Under the pieces are notes generated by a model. That model searched no databases, was not told where the DNA came from, and worked only from the letters and a program-made list of their open reading frames with translations. A DNA stretch of 64,000 bases. It comes from VRUE01 sp963695835. GTDB lineage: Bacteria; Actinomycetota; Thermoleophilia; Solirubrobacterales; 70-9. The stretch is from positions 1,362,631 through 1,426,630 of the forward strand of contig CAVOHR010000001.1 of assembly GCA_963695835.1 (NCBI GenBank), given 5' to 3'. Positions 7,736 to 16,667 of this stretch are shown piece after piece (positions within the stretch are counted from its first letter, which is position 1; each line of letters starts with the position of its first letter). The position numbers and the translations under genes were made by a program.

Positions 7736-8128
7736 TCCGCTGCGAGCGGTCTCGGTTCCCATTGCGGCTGCGACTCCCAGCACGCCGAGGGCAAGGTGGA
7801 GGAAGTCGTCGGCCGTGTTGACCGGCAGGAAGCCGAGGATCGAGCCGCCGCTGCCGATCGCGAACCCCCACAGGGCCAGGGCGACGTAGGCGATGCCGAC
7901 CAAGAGGGCGTACAGGCGGGCGGCGAAGCCGGCGACCAGCAGGCCGAGCGCCCCGGTGAGGATGTAGAGGGCGTTGTCCCAGCCGTTGACGGCGAAGGCG
8001 CCGAGCATCTCCTCGACGCTGCCGGGGCTGCCGAAAGAGGCGCTGTAGAAGAAGCCGACGATCCCGGCGGTCGTCAGGACCGCCCCGACCAGGGTCGCGT
8101 AGAGTCTCGCCGGGCTCGCCTGCTCCAT
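7703..8128 (-). CDS. DUF4383-type four-helix membrane protein
   Basis: 141 residues from the ATG at 8128. Four membrane segments are evident (about 10-30, 50-70, 75-95, 110-128), with the pattern 'NTADDFLHLALGVLGVAAA' near the C-terminus that typifies DUF4383 proteins of Actinobacteria. Function unknown. The frame stays open further upstream, but that part is Arg/Ser-rich low-complexity sequence antisense to the rhomboid gene and is not believed. Confidence 0.8.
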   Translation of the reverse strand: MEQASPARLYATLVGAVLTTAGIVGFFYSASFGSPGSVEEMLGAFAVNGWDNALYILTGALGLLVAGFAARLYALLVGIAYVALALWGFAIGSGGSILGFLPVNTADDFLHLALGVLGVAAAMGTETARSGLQADAAGDRA

Positions 8129-8157
8129 CCGCCGCGATTGTAGGCTCGGCCGTCCCG

Positions 8158-8979
8158 ATGGCGCAGACGTGCTACCGACATCCGAACCGCGAGACCGGCG
8201 TCTCCTGCTCCAACTGCGGCCGGCCGATCTGCCCCGAGTGCATGACCCCGACCCCGGTCGGGATGCGCTGCCCGGAGTGCGCGCGGCAGAAGACGCGGGT
8301 GACCCGCGGGGTGGGGGAGGCGTCGCTTCTCGCCAGCGCCCCCGCGACCGCCGTCCTGATCGCACTCAACGTGGCGGCCTTCGTCGCCGAGATCGCCTCC
8401 GGAAGCGGCGGGTTCAACACGATCACCAGCTCGCTGATCCCGGAATTCGGCCTCTTCGGCCCGTCGGTCGCCGAAGGCGAGTGGTACCGGCTGCTGACCT
8501 GCGCCTTCCTCCATGCCAGCCTCTTCCATATCGGCGGCAACATGCTGCTGCTCTTCTTCCTCGGCCGCATACTCGAGCCGGGGATCGGGACGCCCCGCTT
8601 CGTCGCCGTCTACTTCGTTTCGCTCTTCGCCGGGTCGTTCGGCGCGCTGCTGCTCTCACCGGAAAGCCTCAGCATCGGCGCCTCGGGAGCGGTGTTCGGC
8701 GTCCTCGCGGCGACGTTCGTGATCGCCCGGGGGCGGGGCGTCGACGCGCTCGCCTCGACGATCGGCATCCTCATCCTGCTGAACCTCGCCTTCAGCTTCG
8801 GCGTCTCCGGAATCAGCATCGGGGCCCACCTCGGCGGCCTCGCCGGCGGCTTCCTCTGCGCCCTCCTCATCCTCGCCGGCGAGCGCGGCATGCTCGGCCA
8901 ACGCCACTTCCCCGCCGAGCTGATCGTGATGACCGCGCTCGGCGTCTTCTCTATAGCTCTAGCCGTAGCGGTTGCGTAG
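8158..8979 (+). CDS. Rhomboid intramembrane serine protease with N-terminal zinc finger
   Basis: 273 residues. Residues 1-45 hold a B-box-like zinc-binding module (Cys5/His8, Cys17-x2-Cys20, Cys25-x2-Cys28, Cys38-x2-Cys41). Six hydrophobic segments then form the rhomboid core. The catalytic dyad is visible: Ser176 in 'SIGASGAVFG' and His224 in 'GAHLGGLAGG', with the oxyanion-side 'HIGGNMLL' (His124, Asn128). It is expected to cleave transmembrane substrates inside the cytoplasmic membrane, with the zinc finger on the cytoplasmic side. A structured repeat begins within its stop codon. Confidence 0.92.
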   Translation: MAQTCYRHPNRETGVSCSNCGRPICPECMTPTPVGMRCPECARQKTRVTRGVGEASLLASAPATAVLIALNVAAFVAEIASGSGGFNTITSSLIPEFGLFGPSVAEGEWYRLLTCAFLHASLFHIGGNMLLLFFLGRILEPGIGTPRFVAVYFVSLFAGSFGALLLSPESLSIGASGAVFGVLAATFVIARGRGVDALASTIGILILLNLAFSFGVSGISIGAHLGGLAGGFLCALLILAGERGMLGQRHFPAELIVMTALGVFSIALAVAVA

Positions 8980-9095
8980 AGGGCGGTTCCCGTAGGGGTG
9001 GAACGTCTTGTACTTTTTTTGGTGTGACGTTCCTCGGACGGCCAACACCTGTCTTCAAAAAAAGTTAAGTGGAACCCCTACGGGAACCGCCCTCT
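8978..9095. repeat. Structured intergenic element, copy A
   Basis: A 118-bp inverted-repeat element. The perfect 22-bp arms are 8978-8999 and 9074-9095. Inside lie the conserved left block 'GGAACGTCTTGTAC' plus seven T, a variable centre with 'CGGACGGCC', the conserved 'ACCTGTCTTC', and seven A plus 'GTTAAGTGGAAC'. It fills the gap between convergent genes, overlapping the rhomboid stop by 2 bases and ending 3 bases before the other gene's stop. Related copies are at 41268-41388, 61008-61121 and (diverged) 37921-38034. Bidirectional termination or a structured RNA is likely; the true function is unknown. Confidence 0.85.
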
Positions 9096-9098
9096 GGG

Positions 9099-9998
9099 TC
9101 ACTGCGGAGCCCGCACCTCGGCGAAGCCGATGTTGCCCGGGGGGTCGACGAGGTCCGGGTGGAGGACGTGGCCGAGCAGCTCGACGCCGTCGACCAGCCG
9201 CGGACCCGGCCGCGAGAAGGTCGAGGCGGCGTCGACCGCGTAGACCCGGCCGGCGCCGAGCCTCGCGATCCGCCCCCAGTGCTCGAGCGCCTGGGCGCGA
9301 CACTCCTCGACTTGCCGGCCGCAGGGCATCGCGATCACCACGTCGGGGCCCAGCCCCGAAAGCGCGCCCCAGCTGACTTCGGGCGACTTCAGCCCCGGCG
9401 GCCCGGCAACGTCCTCGCCGCCGGCGATCGAGATCATCTCGGGGATCCAGTGGCCGCCGACGAAGGGCGGGTCGAGCCACTCGAGCGCGATCACCCGCGG
9501 CGCGGCGGCGCCCGAGACGGCGGCGCGGACGGCCGCCAGCCGGCCCTCCAGGTCGCCGCGCAGCTCGTGGGCGTCGGCCACCGTGCCGGTCGCCTCGCCG
9601 AGCCGGATCACGTCCTCGAGCATCTCGCCCAGCGTGCTCGGGTCCTGCTGCACGACCCGCGGCCTGCCGGGGAGCCGCGCGGCGACCTCGAGCACCTCCT
9701 CGTAGGAGACGGCGCAGACGTCGCAGACCGCCTGGGTGACGATCAGGTCCGGGTTCAGCTCGGCCAGCCGCTCCTCGTCGAGCTCGTACAGCGCCCTTCC
9801 CTCGCCGACCGTCGCCTTCACGGCGGCGTCGATCTGCCGGGCGTCGAGGCCGGAGGGCAGCACGGTGCGGGTCAGCTGCGGGAGTGCGCGTGCCTGCGGC
9901 GGGTAGTCGCACTCGTGCGTGACCGCGACCACGCTCTCACCGAGGCCGAGGGCGAACAGCATCTCCGTCGCGGATGGAACGAGGCTGGCGATGCGCAT
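9099..9998 (-). CDS. Cobalamin-binding periplasmic-type protein (BtuF-like fold)
   Basis: 299 residues. It opens with 'RIASLVPSATEMLFALGLG' and carries 'VVAVTHECDYPP' and 'LNPDLIVTQAVCDVCAVS', the signature of the BtuF/cobalamin-binding substrate-binding family. There is no signal peptide or lipobox, so it may stay in the cytoplasm, as many stand-alone homologues appear to. No ABC permease or ATPase is adjacent. It therefore probably binds a corrinoid or related ligand outside a classical import system; this is inference. Confidence 0.8.
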   Translation of the reverse strand: MRIASLVPSATEMLFALGLGESVVAVTHECDYPPQARALPQLTRTVLPSGLDARQIDAAVKATVGEGRALYELDEERLAELNPDLIVTQAVCDVCAVSYEEVLEVAARLPGRPRVVQQDPSTLGEMLEDVIRLGEATGTVADAHELRGDLEGRLAAVRAAVSGAAAPRVIALEWLDPPFVGGHWIPEMISIAGGEDVAGPPGLKSPEVSWGALSGLGPDVVIAMPCGRQVEECRAQALEHWGRIARLGAGRVYAVDAASTFSRPGPRLVDGVELLGHVLHPDLVDPPGNIGFAEVRAPQ

Positions 9999-10106
9999 GC
10001 CGGGCCCAATATGGCACTCTCGGGGTTGCCGCGGGCTCGACAGCTATATTCAGTGACGCCGAATGGCCGAAGAAGATCTCCCCCGAAGTACCGGGTCAAA
10101 TAGCCG

Positions 10107-11417
10107 ATGAGCGCCCTGCTGCTCGTCCTCCTGCTGGTGCTGGTCGCCGTCAACGGCTTCTTCGTCGCCGCCGAGTTCGCCCTGGTGCGCAGCCGGCGCG
10201 GCAAGATCGAGCAGCTCGTCGAGGAAGGCGAGAGCGGGGCCGAGGCGGTGCTCGGGCAGCTCGACGAGATCGACGAATCGCTCTCCGCCTGCCAGATCGG
10301 GATCACGATGGCCTCGATCGGGATCGGCTTTCTCGGCGAGCCCTCGCTGGCGAAGCTGCTGGAGCCGGTCTTCGGCGGCGGCGGCCTCTCGCACGGCGCC
10401 GCAGTCGCCCTCTCGGTCGGCATCGCCTTCGCCCTGGTCACCGCGATCCACATCAGCATCGGCGAGCAGGTGCCGAAGATGCTGGCGATCAACCGGGCCG
10501 AGCAGACCGCCCGCCGCGTCTCCCGCCCGCTCGGCTGGTTCCGCGCGGCGACCGCCCCGGTGACGATGGGGCTGAGCGCGATCTCCAACTCGATCGTCCG
10601 TCTCTTCGGTGTGGACCCGACCGACATCGAGGAGCGCCACACCGCCGAGGACCTGAAGCAGATCATCGACCGCTCGCGGCTCGGCGGCACGCTGGACCCC
10701 GGCGAGGCGGGCATGCTCGGCGGCGTCTTCCACCTGCACGAGCAGCAGGCGCGCGAGGTGATGACGCCGATCCCCGCGGTGGTCACGGTCGACTCCTCGG
10801 AGACGGTGGAGACGGCGCTGCGCCGCTGCGTCACCTCCGGCCACACCCGCCTGGTGGTGATCGAGGAAGACAACCCGGACCGGGTCAAGGGCATCGTCCA
10901 CAACAACAGCCTCGCCCGCCTCTACATGAGCGACGGGCCGGAGGCGCGGATCGAGCCGGCGGTGCGCGACGCGGTGATCGTGCCGGAGACGCGCCCGCTC
11001 GACGACCTGCTGCACGACCTTCAGGTGCAGCGAACCTCGCTCTCGGTGGTGGCCGACGAGTACGGGCGGACGGTCGGGATCGTCACCGTCGAGGACATCC
11101 TCGAGGAGGTGGTGGGGGAGATCGAGGACGAGACCGACCCGCGCGCGGCGGCGCTGCGCCGCCTGGCCGGCGGCGAGTGGTTCGTGCGCGGCCACGTCTC
11201 GCTCGGCGACCTCGCCGACGCCGGGATCGAGCTGCCGGTCGACAGCGACGCCTACAACTCGATCGGCGGCTACGTGTTCGGCGAGCTGGGCCGGCTGCCG
11301 AAGCGGGGCGACACGATCACCGCCAACGGATACACGATCCGGGTCGAGTCGGTGCGGGAGAACCGGGTCGAGGCCGTGCGCATCCGTGGCGAGGGTTCCG
11401 TCCGGCCCGCCTCCTAG
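10107..11417 (+). CDS. CNNM/CorC (HlyC) family membrane protein with CBS domains
   Basis: 436 residues in the usual order: a DUF21/CNNM transmembrane domain (about 1-190, beginning with a long hydrophobic helix and 'NGFFVAAEFALVRSRR'), two CBS domains (about 205-330, 'VMTPIPAVVTVDSSETVE' and 'VVADEYGRTVGIVTVEDIL') and a C-terminal CorC/HlyC transporter-associated domain (350-430). The family is linked to Mg2+/Co2+ efflux or regulation; the older name 'hemolysin' is misleading. A TATATT hexamer at 10045 is a possible -10 element. Upstream gene is divergent. Confidence 0.9.
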   Translation: MSALLLVLLLVLVAVNGFFVAAEFALVRSRRGKIEQLVEEGESGAEAVLGQLDEIDESLSACQIGITMASIGIGFLGEPSLAKLLEPVFGGGGLSHGAAVALSVGIAFALVTAIHISIGEQVPKMLAINRAEQTARRVSRPLGWFRAATAPVTMGLSAISNSIVRLFGVDPTDIEERHTAEDLKQIIDRSRLGGTLDPGEAGMLGGVFHLHEQQAREVMTPIPAVVTVDSSETVETALRRCVTSGHTRLVVIEEDNPDRVKGIVHNNSLARLYMSDGPEARIEPAVRDAVIVPETRPLDDLLHDLQVQRTSLSVVADEYGRTVGIVTVEDILEEVVGEIEDETDPRAAALRRLAGGEWFVRGHVSLGDLADAGIELPVDSDAYNSIGGYVFGELGRLPKRGDTITANGYTIRVESVRENRVEAVRIRGEGSVRPAS

Positions 11418-11461
11418 TTTTCCTGAGCAACCCGCAGTCCGCCTAACCCTGGAGGTATCGC

Positions 11462-11685
11462 ATGTGGGTTGTGCGCTTGAGCGATAAGCAGCTTGAGGTT
11501 CTGAGGGCGCTGCTGCGCTCCGAGGAGCATCTCGGCCCGGCGCTGAAAGGAGCGGTCGAGGCGCTCGACCTGGCCCGCTGGGACGAACTGCCGGAGGCCG
11601 AGCTGCCCTGGGACGAGATCGAGGCAACCGCCCGCCGTCAGGGCATCTCGGTCGCCGACGTCATCTGGGACATCGCCGGAAAACG

Positions 11686-11689
<4 letters not shown>
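11462..11689 (+). CDS. Small conserved helical protein of unknown function
   Basis: 75 residues with a strong ribosome-binding site (TGGAGG, 6 bases before ATG). Highly charged, predicted all-helical, with 'LSDKQLEVLRALLRSEEHLG' and a tryptophan-containing segment 'LPWDEIEATARRQG'. No cysteines, signal peptide or membrane segment. The last 4 bases overlap the end of the convergent dehydrogenase gene. Not recognised as any named family. Confidence 0.75.
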
Positions 11690-12507
<818 letters not shown>

Positions 12508-12542
12508 GAGACGGGTTCCTATCACGTCCCGCCTCGCTAGAG

Positions 12543-12560
12543 TTGATTGGCCGGTCAATC
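12543..12560. promoter_or_regulatory. TetR/FadR-like operator between hydroxyacyl-CoA dehydrogenase and thiolase genes
   Basis: TTGATTGGCCGGTCAATC is a near-palindrome (GATTGGCC/GGTCAATC, one mismatch). It matches the site at 19722-19739 at 14 of 18 positions and sits 17 bases before the thiolase start. Such TTGA-N10-TCAA sites are typical of TetR-type repressors of acyl-CoA catabolism. The repressor is not in this window; the role is inferred. Confidence 0.6.
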
Positions 12561-12576
12561 GCGAACGGAGGCTTCG

Positions 12577-13764
12577 ATGTCAGAGAACGGCAATGGCAGG
12601 TTCGGCGGCCGCGAGGTCGTGATCGTCGAGGCGGTCCGTATCCCGATCGGGCGCGGTCACGAGGAGAAGGGCTACTACAAAGACGTCCACGCTTCGAATC
12701 TGCTCGCCAAGGTCTACTCCGAGGTGATCGAGCGGGCCGGCATCGACGCTGCCGAAGTCGAGGACGTGGTCGCCGGCTGCGTGCAGCAGTTCGGCGAGCA
12801 GGGGCTCAACATCGCCCGCAACGCCTGGCTCGAGGCCGGCCTGCCGATGGAGACCCCGGCGACCACCGTCGATCGGCAGTGCGGCTCAGCGCAGCAGGCC
12901 GTCAACTTCTCCGCGGCGCTGATCGCCTCCGGCGTCCACGACGTCATGATCGGCGGCGGCGTCGAGCACATGGGGCACATCTCCTTTGCCGACAGCGTCT
13001 CGGTCATGCAGGAGCACGGGATGGCCTTCTCGCCGCAGCTGATGGAGCGCTACAGCCTCGTGCCGCAGGGCATCTCGGCGGAGATGATCGCCGACAAGTG
13101 GGAGATTCCCCGCTCGGAGCTGGACGAGCTCGGCCTGCGCTCCCACCAGCTTGCCGCCAAGGCCACCGAGGAGGGCCGGTTCGAGCGCGAGATCGTGCCC
13201 TTCAGCGTCAACGGCGACACCTACGCCACCGATCAGGGGATCCGTCCCGACACCTCGCTGGAGAAGCTCTCGCAGCTGAAGCCGGCGTTCAAGGAGGACG
13301 GCAAGGTCACCGCCGGCAACTCCTCGCAGGTCTCCGACGGCGCCGCCGCGGTGCTGCTGATGGCGCGCGAGAAGGCCGACGCGCTGGGGTTGAAGCCGCG
13401 GGCGCGGATCTACGACCAGACCACGGTCGGGGTCGACCCGGTGATGATGCTTACCGGCCCGATTCCGGCGACGCGGAAGCTGCTCGAGCGCAACGGGATG
13501 ACGATGGACGACATCGAGCTGGTCGAGATCAACGAGGCCTTCGCCTCGGTGATCGCCGCCTGGCGGCGCGAGCTCGATCCCGACATGGACCGGGTCAACG
13601 TCAACGGTGGCGCGATCGCCCTCGGCCACCCGCTCGGCTCGACCGGCGCCCGCCTGATCACCACCCTGCTGCACGAGCTGGAGCGCTCCGACAAGCAGAT
13701 GGGCCTGGTGACGATGTGCTGCGGCGGCGGCTTGGGTACGGGGACGCTGATCCAGCGGGTCTAA
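12577..13764 (+). CDS. Acetyl-CoA acetyltransferase (thiolase)
   Basis: 395 residues; GGAGG lies 5 bases before the chosen ATG. Catalytic residues are all visible: nucleophile Cys102 in 'DRQCGSAQQA', the late His in 'ALGHPLGSTGAR' and the second Cys in 'MCCGGGLGTG'. Degradative thiolase, catalysing the last step of beta-oxidation or condensing acetyl-CoA units. It is divergent from a hydroxyacyl-CoA dehydrogenase gene, and both share the operator-bearing intergenic region, so the pair probably forms one regulated beta-oxidation unit. Confidence 0.93.
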   Translation: MSENGNGRFGGREVVIVEAVRIPIGRGHEEKGYYKDVHASNLLAKVYSEVIERAGIDAAEVEDVVAGCVQQFGEQGLNIARNAWLEAGLPMETPATTVDRQCGSAQQAVNFSAALIASGVHDVMIGGGVEHMGHISFADSVSVMQEHGMAFSPQLMERYSLVPQGISAEMIADKWEIPRSELDELGLRSHQLAAKATEEGRFEREIVPFSVNGDTYATDQGIRPDTSLEKLSQLKPAFKEDGKVTAGNSSQVSDGAAAVLLMAREKADALGLKPRARIYDQTTVGVDPVMMLTGPIPATRKLLERNGMTMDDIELVEINEAFASVIAAWRRELDPDMDRVNVNGGAIALGHPLGSTGARLITTLLHELERSDKQMGLVTMCCGGGLGTGTLIQRV

Positions 13765-13807
13765 GTCGTAGGTTTAGCTCTCTCGTCCATCAATCAGAGG
13801 AGACCAG

Positions 13808-14287
13808 TTGAGCAAGCGACTCATCGTGCTGCTCGCCGGCGTCGTGGCGATCATGGCCGCCGCCGCGGGCTGCGGGGGCGGCGACAGCACCACGACCGCC
13901 TCGATCACCAAGTCGCAGTTGATCAAACAGGGCGACGCGATCTGCGAAGCCGGCAACGAAGAAATCAACGAAGGCTTCGAATCCTTCCCCGGCCTGAAGG
14001 AAAACAAAGAACCGACCGAAGTCCAGCAGACCGAAATCACCAAGACGATCCTGCTCCCGTCGGTCCAGAAACAGATCGACGAAATCCGGGCCCTCGGCGC
14101 GCCGAGCGGCGAAGAGGAGGAAGTCACGGAAATCCTCGACACCGTCGAAGGAGCGGTTGAAGAAGGAGAAGAGGATCCGACTTCGTTCTTCGAAGAAGAA
14201 GGTGGAGGCGTTTTCGAAGAAGGCAACAAGATGGCCCAGGAATACGGCTTCAAGGTCTGCGGGAACGAAGAAGAAGAAGAAGGCTGA
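13808..14287 (+). CDS. Acidic lipoprotein of unknown function
   Basis: 159 residues from a TTG start (GAGGAGA 7 bases upstream). An N-terminal signal peptide ends in a lipobox-like 'AAAAGC', so the mature protein should be lipid-anchored on the outer face of the membrane. The rest is very acidic, with a glutamate-rich helical C-terminal half and two further cysteines. Glu is encoded mostly by GAA, unlike the GAG-dominated metabolic genes around it. No family recognised. Confidence 0.78.
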   Translation: MSKRLIVLLAGVVAIMAAAAGCGGGDSTTTASITKSQLIKQGDAICEAGNEEINEGFESFPGLKENKEPTEVQQTEITKTILLPSVQKQIDEIRALGAPSGEEEEVTEILDTVEGAVEEGEEDPTSFFEEEGGGVFEEGNKMAQEYGFKVCGNEEEEEG

Positions 14288-14351
14288 CGCAGGCCGCTCG
14301 CATGCCGGGCGGCTGGCTGAGTGGCCAGTCGCCCGATATGCTGCCGCTTCG

Positions 14352-15530
14352 ATGGATCTGACGCTGTCGCCATCGGAGGAGGAGTTCCGCGACGAGGTGC
14401 GGACCTGGCTGGAGGAGAACCACCCGGGGCCGGAGCCGGAGGCCGGGCTCGAGGAGGTGATGGCCTTCCGCACCGAGTGGCAGGGCAAGCTGCACGAGGC
14501 GGGGTGGGCCGGGATCTCGTGGCCGAAGGAGTACGGCGGCCGCGGCGCGACCCTGATCGAGCAGGCGATCTTCGTCGGCGAGGCGGCGCGCCAGGAAGCG
14601 CCGAGCCCGGCCAACGTGCTCGGCCTGGCGATGGGCGGCCCGGTCGTCATCGCCCACGGCACCGACGAGCAGAAGCAGCGCTACCTGGAGCCGATCCTGA
14701 CCGCCGAGGAGATCTGGTGCCAGGGCTTCTCCGAGCCCGAGTCGGGCTCCGACCTGGCCTCGCTGAAGACGAAGGCGGTCAAGGACGGCGACGAATGGGT
14801 CGTCACCGGGCAGAAGGTCTGGACGACCTTCGCCCAGTACGCCAAGTGGTGCATGCTCGTCGCCCGCACCGACCCCGACGCGCCCAAGCACAAGGGCCTC
14901 ACCTACTTCCTGATGGACATGGACCAGCCCGGCGTGGAGGCCAAGCCGCTGGTCCAGATCACCGGCGAGGGCGAGTTCAACGAGGTCTTCATGGAGGAGG
15001 CGCGGATCCCCGACGCCAACGTCGTCGGCGGCGTCGGCAACGGCTGGTCGGTGGCGATCACGACGCTGATGAACGAGCGCGCCGGGCTCGCCTTCGGCGC
15101 GATCTCCCAGATCGCCAACGGCCTCAAGCGATTGGGCGAGCTGGCGGCCGAGACCCGGATGAACGGCGGCAGTGCCGCCGACGACCCGGTCCTGCGCCAG
15201 CGCCTCGCCCAGCTCAACATCGAGGCGGAGACGATGCGGCTGAACGCCTATCGCGGCCTGACCAAGACGATGCAGTCGGGCATCCCCGGCCCGGAGGGCT
15301 CGCTCGGCAAGTGGCAGTGGGCCGACATCAACCAGCGCATGGCGGAGCTGGCGCTCGACATCGAGGGCGCCTACGCGCCGCTGGACCGCGGCGCCGAGCA
15401 CGCGGTCGCGAACGGCGCCTGGCAGTACGGCTTCCTGCGCTCGCGCGCCAACTCGATCGAGGGTGGCACCACCGACATCCTCAAGAACATCATCGCCGAG
15501 CGGGTGCTCGGCCTGCCCAGGTTGCGTTAG
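14352..15530 (+). CDS. Acyl-CoA dehydrogenase, first of an adjacent pair
   Basis: 392 residues from the ATG at 14352; upstream in-frame sequence overlaps the lipoprotein gene and is rejected. Typical acyl-CoA dehydrogenase layout: helical N-domain, beta-barrel with 'WCQGFSEPESGSDLASL' and 'QKVWTTFAQYAKWCMLVAR', and a C-terminal helical domain ending 'SIEGGTTDILKNIIAERVLG', which holds the catalytic Glu. Followed after 12 bases by a second, shorter member. Such pairs in Actinobacteria often make alpha2beta2 enzymes acting on steroid side-chain or branched acyl-CoAs; that assignment is inference. Confidence 0.88.
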   Translation: MDLTLSPSEEEFRDEVRTWLEENHPGPEPEAGLEEVMAFRTEWQGKLHEAGWAGISWPKEYGGRGATLIEQAIFVGEAARQEAPSPANVLGLAMGGPVVIAHGTDEQKQRYLEPILTAEEIWCQGFSEPESGSDLASLKTKAVKDGDEWVVTGQKVWTTFAQYAKWCMLVARTDPDAPKHKGLTYFLMDMDQPGVEAKPLVQITGEGEFNEVFMEEARIPDANVVGGVGNGWSVAITTLMNERAGLAFGAISQIANGLKRLGELAAETRMNGGSAADDPVLRQRLAQLNIEAETMRLNAYRGLTKTMQSGIPGPEGSLGKWQWADINQRMAELALDIEGAYAPLDRGAEHAVANGAWQYGFLRSRANSIEGGTTDILKNIIAERVLGLPRLR

Positions 15531-15542
15531 GGGCGTTTCGCG

Positions 15543-16667
15543 ATGTACTTCGACCTGACCGACGAGCAGCAGGCGATCAAGTCGACCGCCCACGACTTCC
15601 TCGCCGCCCGCTACAAGTCGGAGCGGATCCGCGAGCTGGCCGCGAGCGAGCACGGCTTCGAGCTTTCCGACTGGGATGAGATGGCCGAGCTCGGCTGGCC
15701 CGGCCTGGCGCTGCCGGAGGAGTGGGGCGGGCAGGGGCTCGGCATCGTCGAGCTGGCCGTCCTCTTCGAGGAGATGGGCTACGCGCTGGCGCCGTCGCCG
15801 TTGCTGTCGACCACCGTCGCCGGCCTGGCGCTGGCGGCGAACGGGACCGACGAGCAGCGCGAGCGCTGGCTGCGGCCGCTGGCGAGCGGCGAGCTGCGCG
15901 GCACGATCGCCCTCTTCGACGCCGGCACGCCGGCGACGCTGGGCGGCTTTGAGATGGAGGCGAAGGCCGACGGCGACGGCATCGTCCTCGACGGCGAGAA
16001 GGTGCTGGTGATGGACGCGGCCACGGCCGACTTCCTCCTCGTCGCGACCTCCGACGGCAGGCGCCACGTCGTCGAGCGCGGAGCCGACGGCGTGACCGTC
16101 ACGCCCGAACGCTCGATCGACTTGACGCGTCGCCTCTACTCGGTCCGCTTCGACGGGGTGCGGGTCGGCGCCGACGCGACCCTCGGCGGCGCCCAGGAGG
16201 ACTACCTGCCGGTGCTGTGGCGCGCCTGTGTGGCGATCGCCGCCGAGTCGACCGGGATCGCGCAGCGGACGATGGAGATGGCCGTCGAGTACGCCAAAGA
16301 CCGCCAGCAGTTCGGCCGGCCGATCGGCGCCTACCAGGCGGTCTCGCACCGCTGCGCGCAGATGCTGCTCGAGACCGAGAACTCTCGCTCGGCCGTCTAC
16401 GGCGCAGCGTGGGCCGCCGACGCCGAGCCGGAGTCGCTGCCGCTGGCGGCGTCGATGGCGAAGGCCTACGCCTCCGACGCCGGCTGGCGCGTGCCCGACG
16501 CCTCGATCCAGGTGCACGGCGGGATCGGCTTCACCTGGGAGCACGACCTCCACTTCTTCCTCAAGCGCGGCAGGGCCAACGCGGCGACCTTCGGCGACGC
16601 CCGCTGGCACCGCGAGCGGGTCGCCGACCTGGTCCTCGCCGAGTCGGCCGCGCCGGCACCGGCTTGA
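15543..16667 (+). CDS. Acyl-CoA dehydrogenase, second of an adjacent pair
   Basis: 374 residues. N-terminal 'DLTDEQQAIKSTAHDFLAARY' and C-terminal 'DRQQFGRPIGAYQAVSHRCA' and 'QVHGGIGFTWEHDLHFFLKR' are family signatures. The barrel's 'EP-GSD' motif is missing (the region reads 'TIALFDAGTPATLGG'), and no catalytic Glu is obvious. This is what is seen in the structural or FAD-contributing subunit of heteromeric acyl-CoA dehydrogenases. It probably works with the preceding gene product. Its stop overlaps the next gene's TTG start. Confidence 0.87.
   Translation: MYFDLTDEQQAIKSTAHDFLAARYKSERIRELAASEHGFELSDWDEMAELGWPGLALPEEWGGQGLGIVELAVLFEEMGYALAPSPLLSTTVAGLALAANGTDEQRERWLRPLASGELRGTIALFDAGTPATLGGFEMEAKADGDGIVLDGEKVLVMDAATADFLLVATSDGRRHVVERGADGVTVTPERSIDLTRRLYSVRFDGVRVGADATLGGAQEDYLPVLWRACVAIAAESTGIAQRTMEMAVEYAKDRQQFGRPIGAYQAVSHRCAQMLLETENSRSAVYGAAWAADAEPESLPLAASMAKAYASDAGWRVPDASIQVHGGIGFTWEHDLHFFLKRGRANAATFGDARWHRERVADLVLAESAAPAPA

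Noticed and set aside
8978..9095. Elements A-C as simple intrinsic terminators
   Set aside because: The T- and A-tracts are inside the long stem rather than after it, and conserved unpaired blocks are more than a terminator needs. Termination may still be part of the role.
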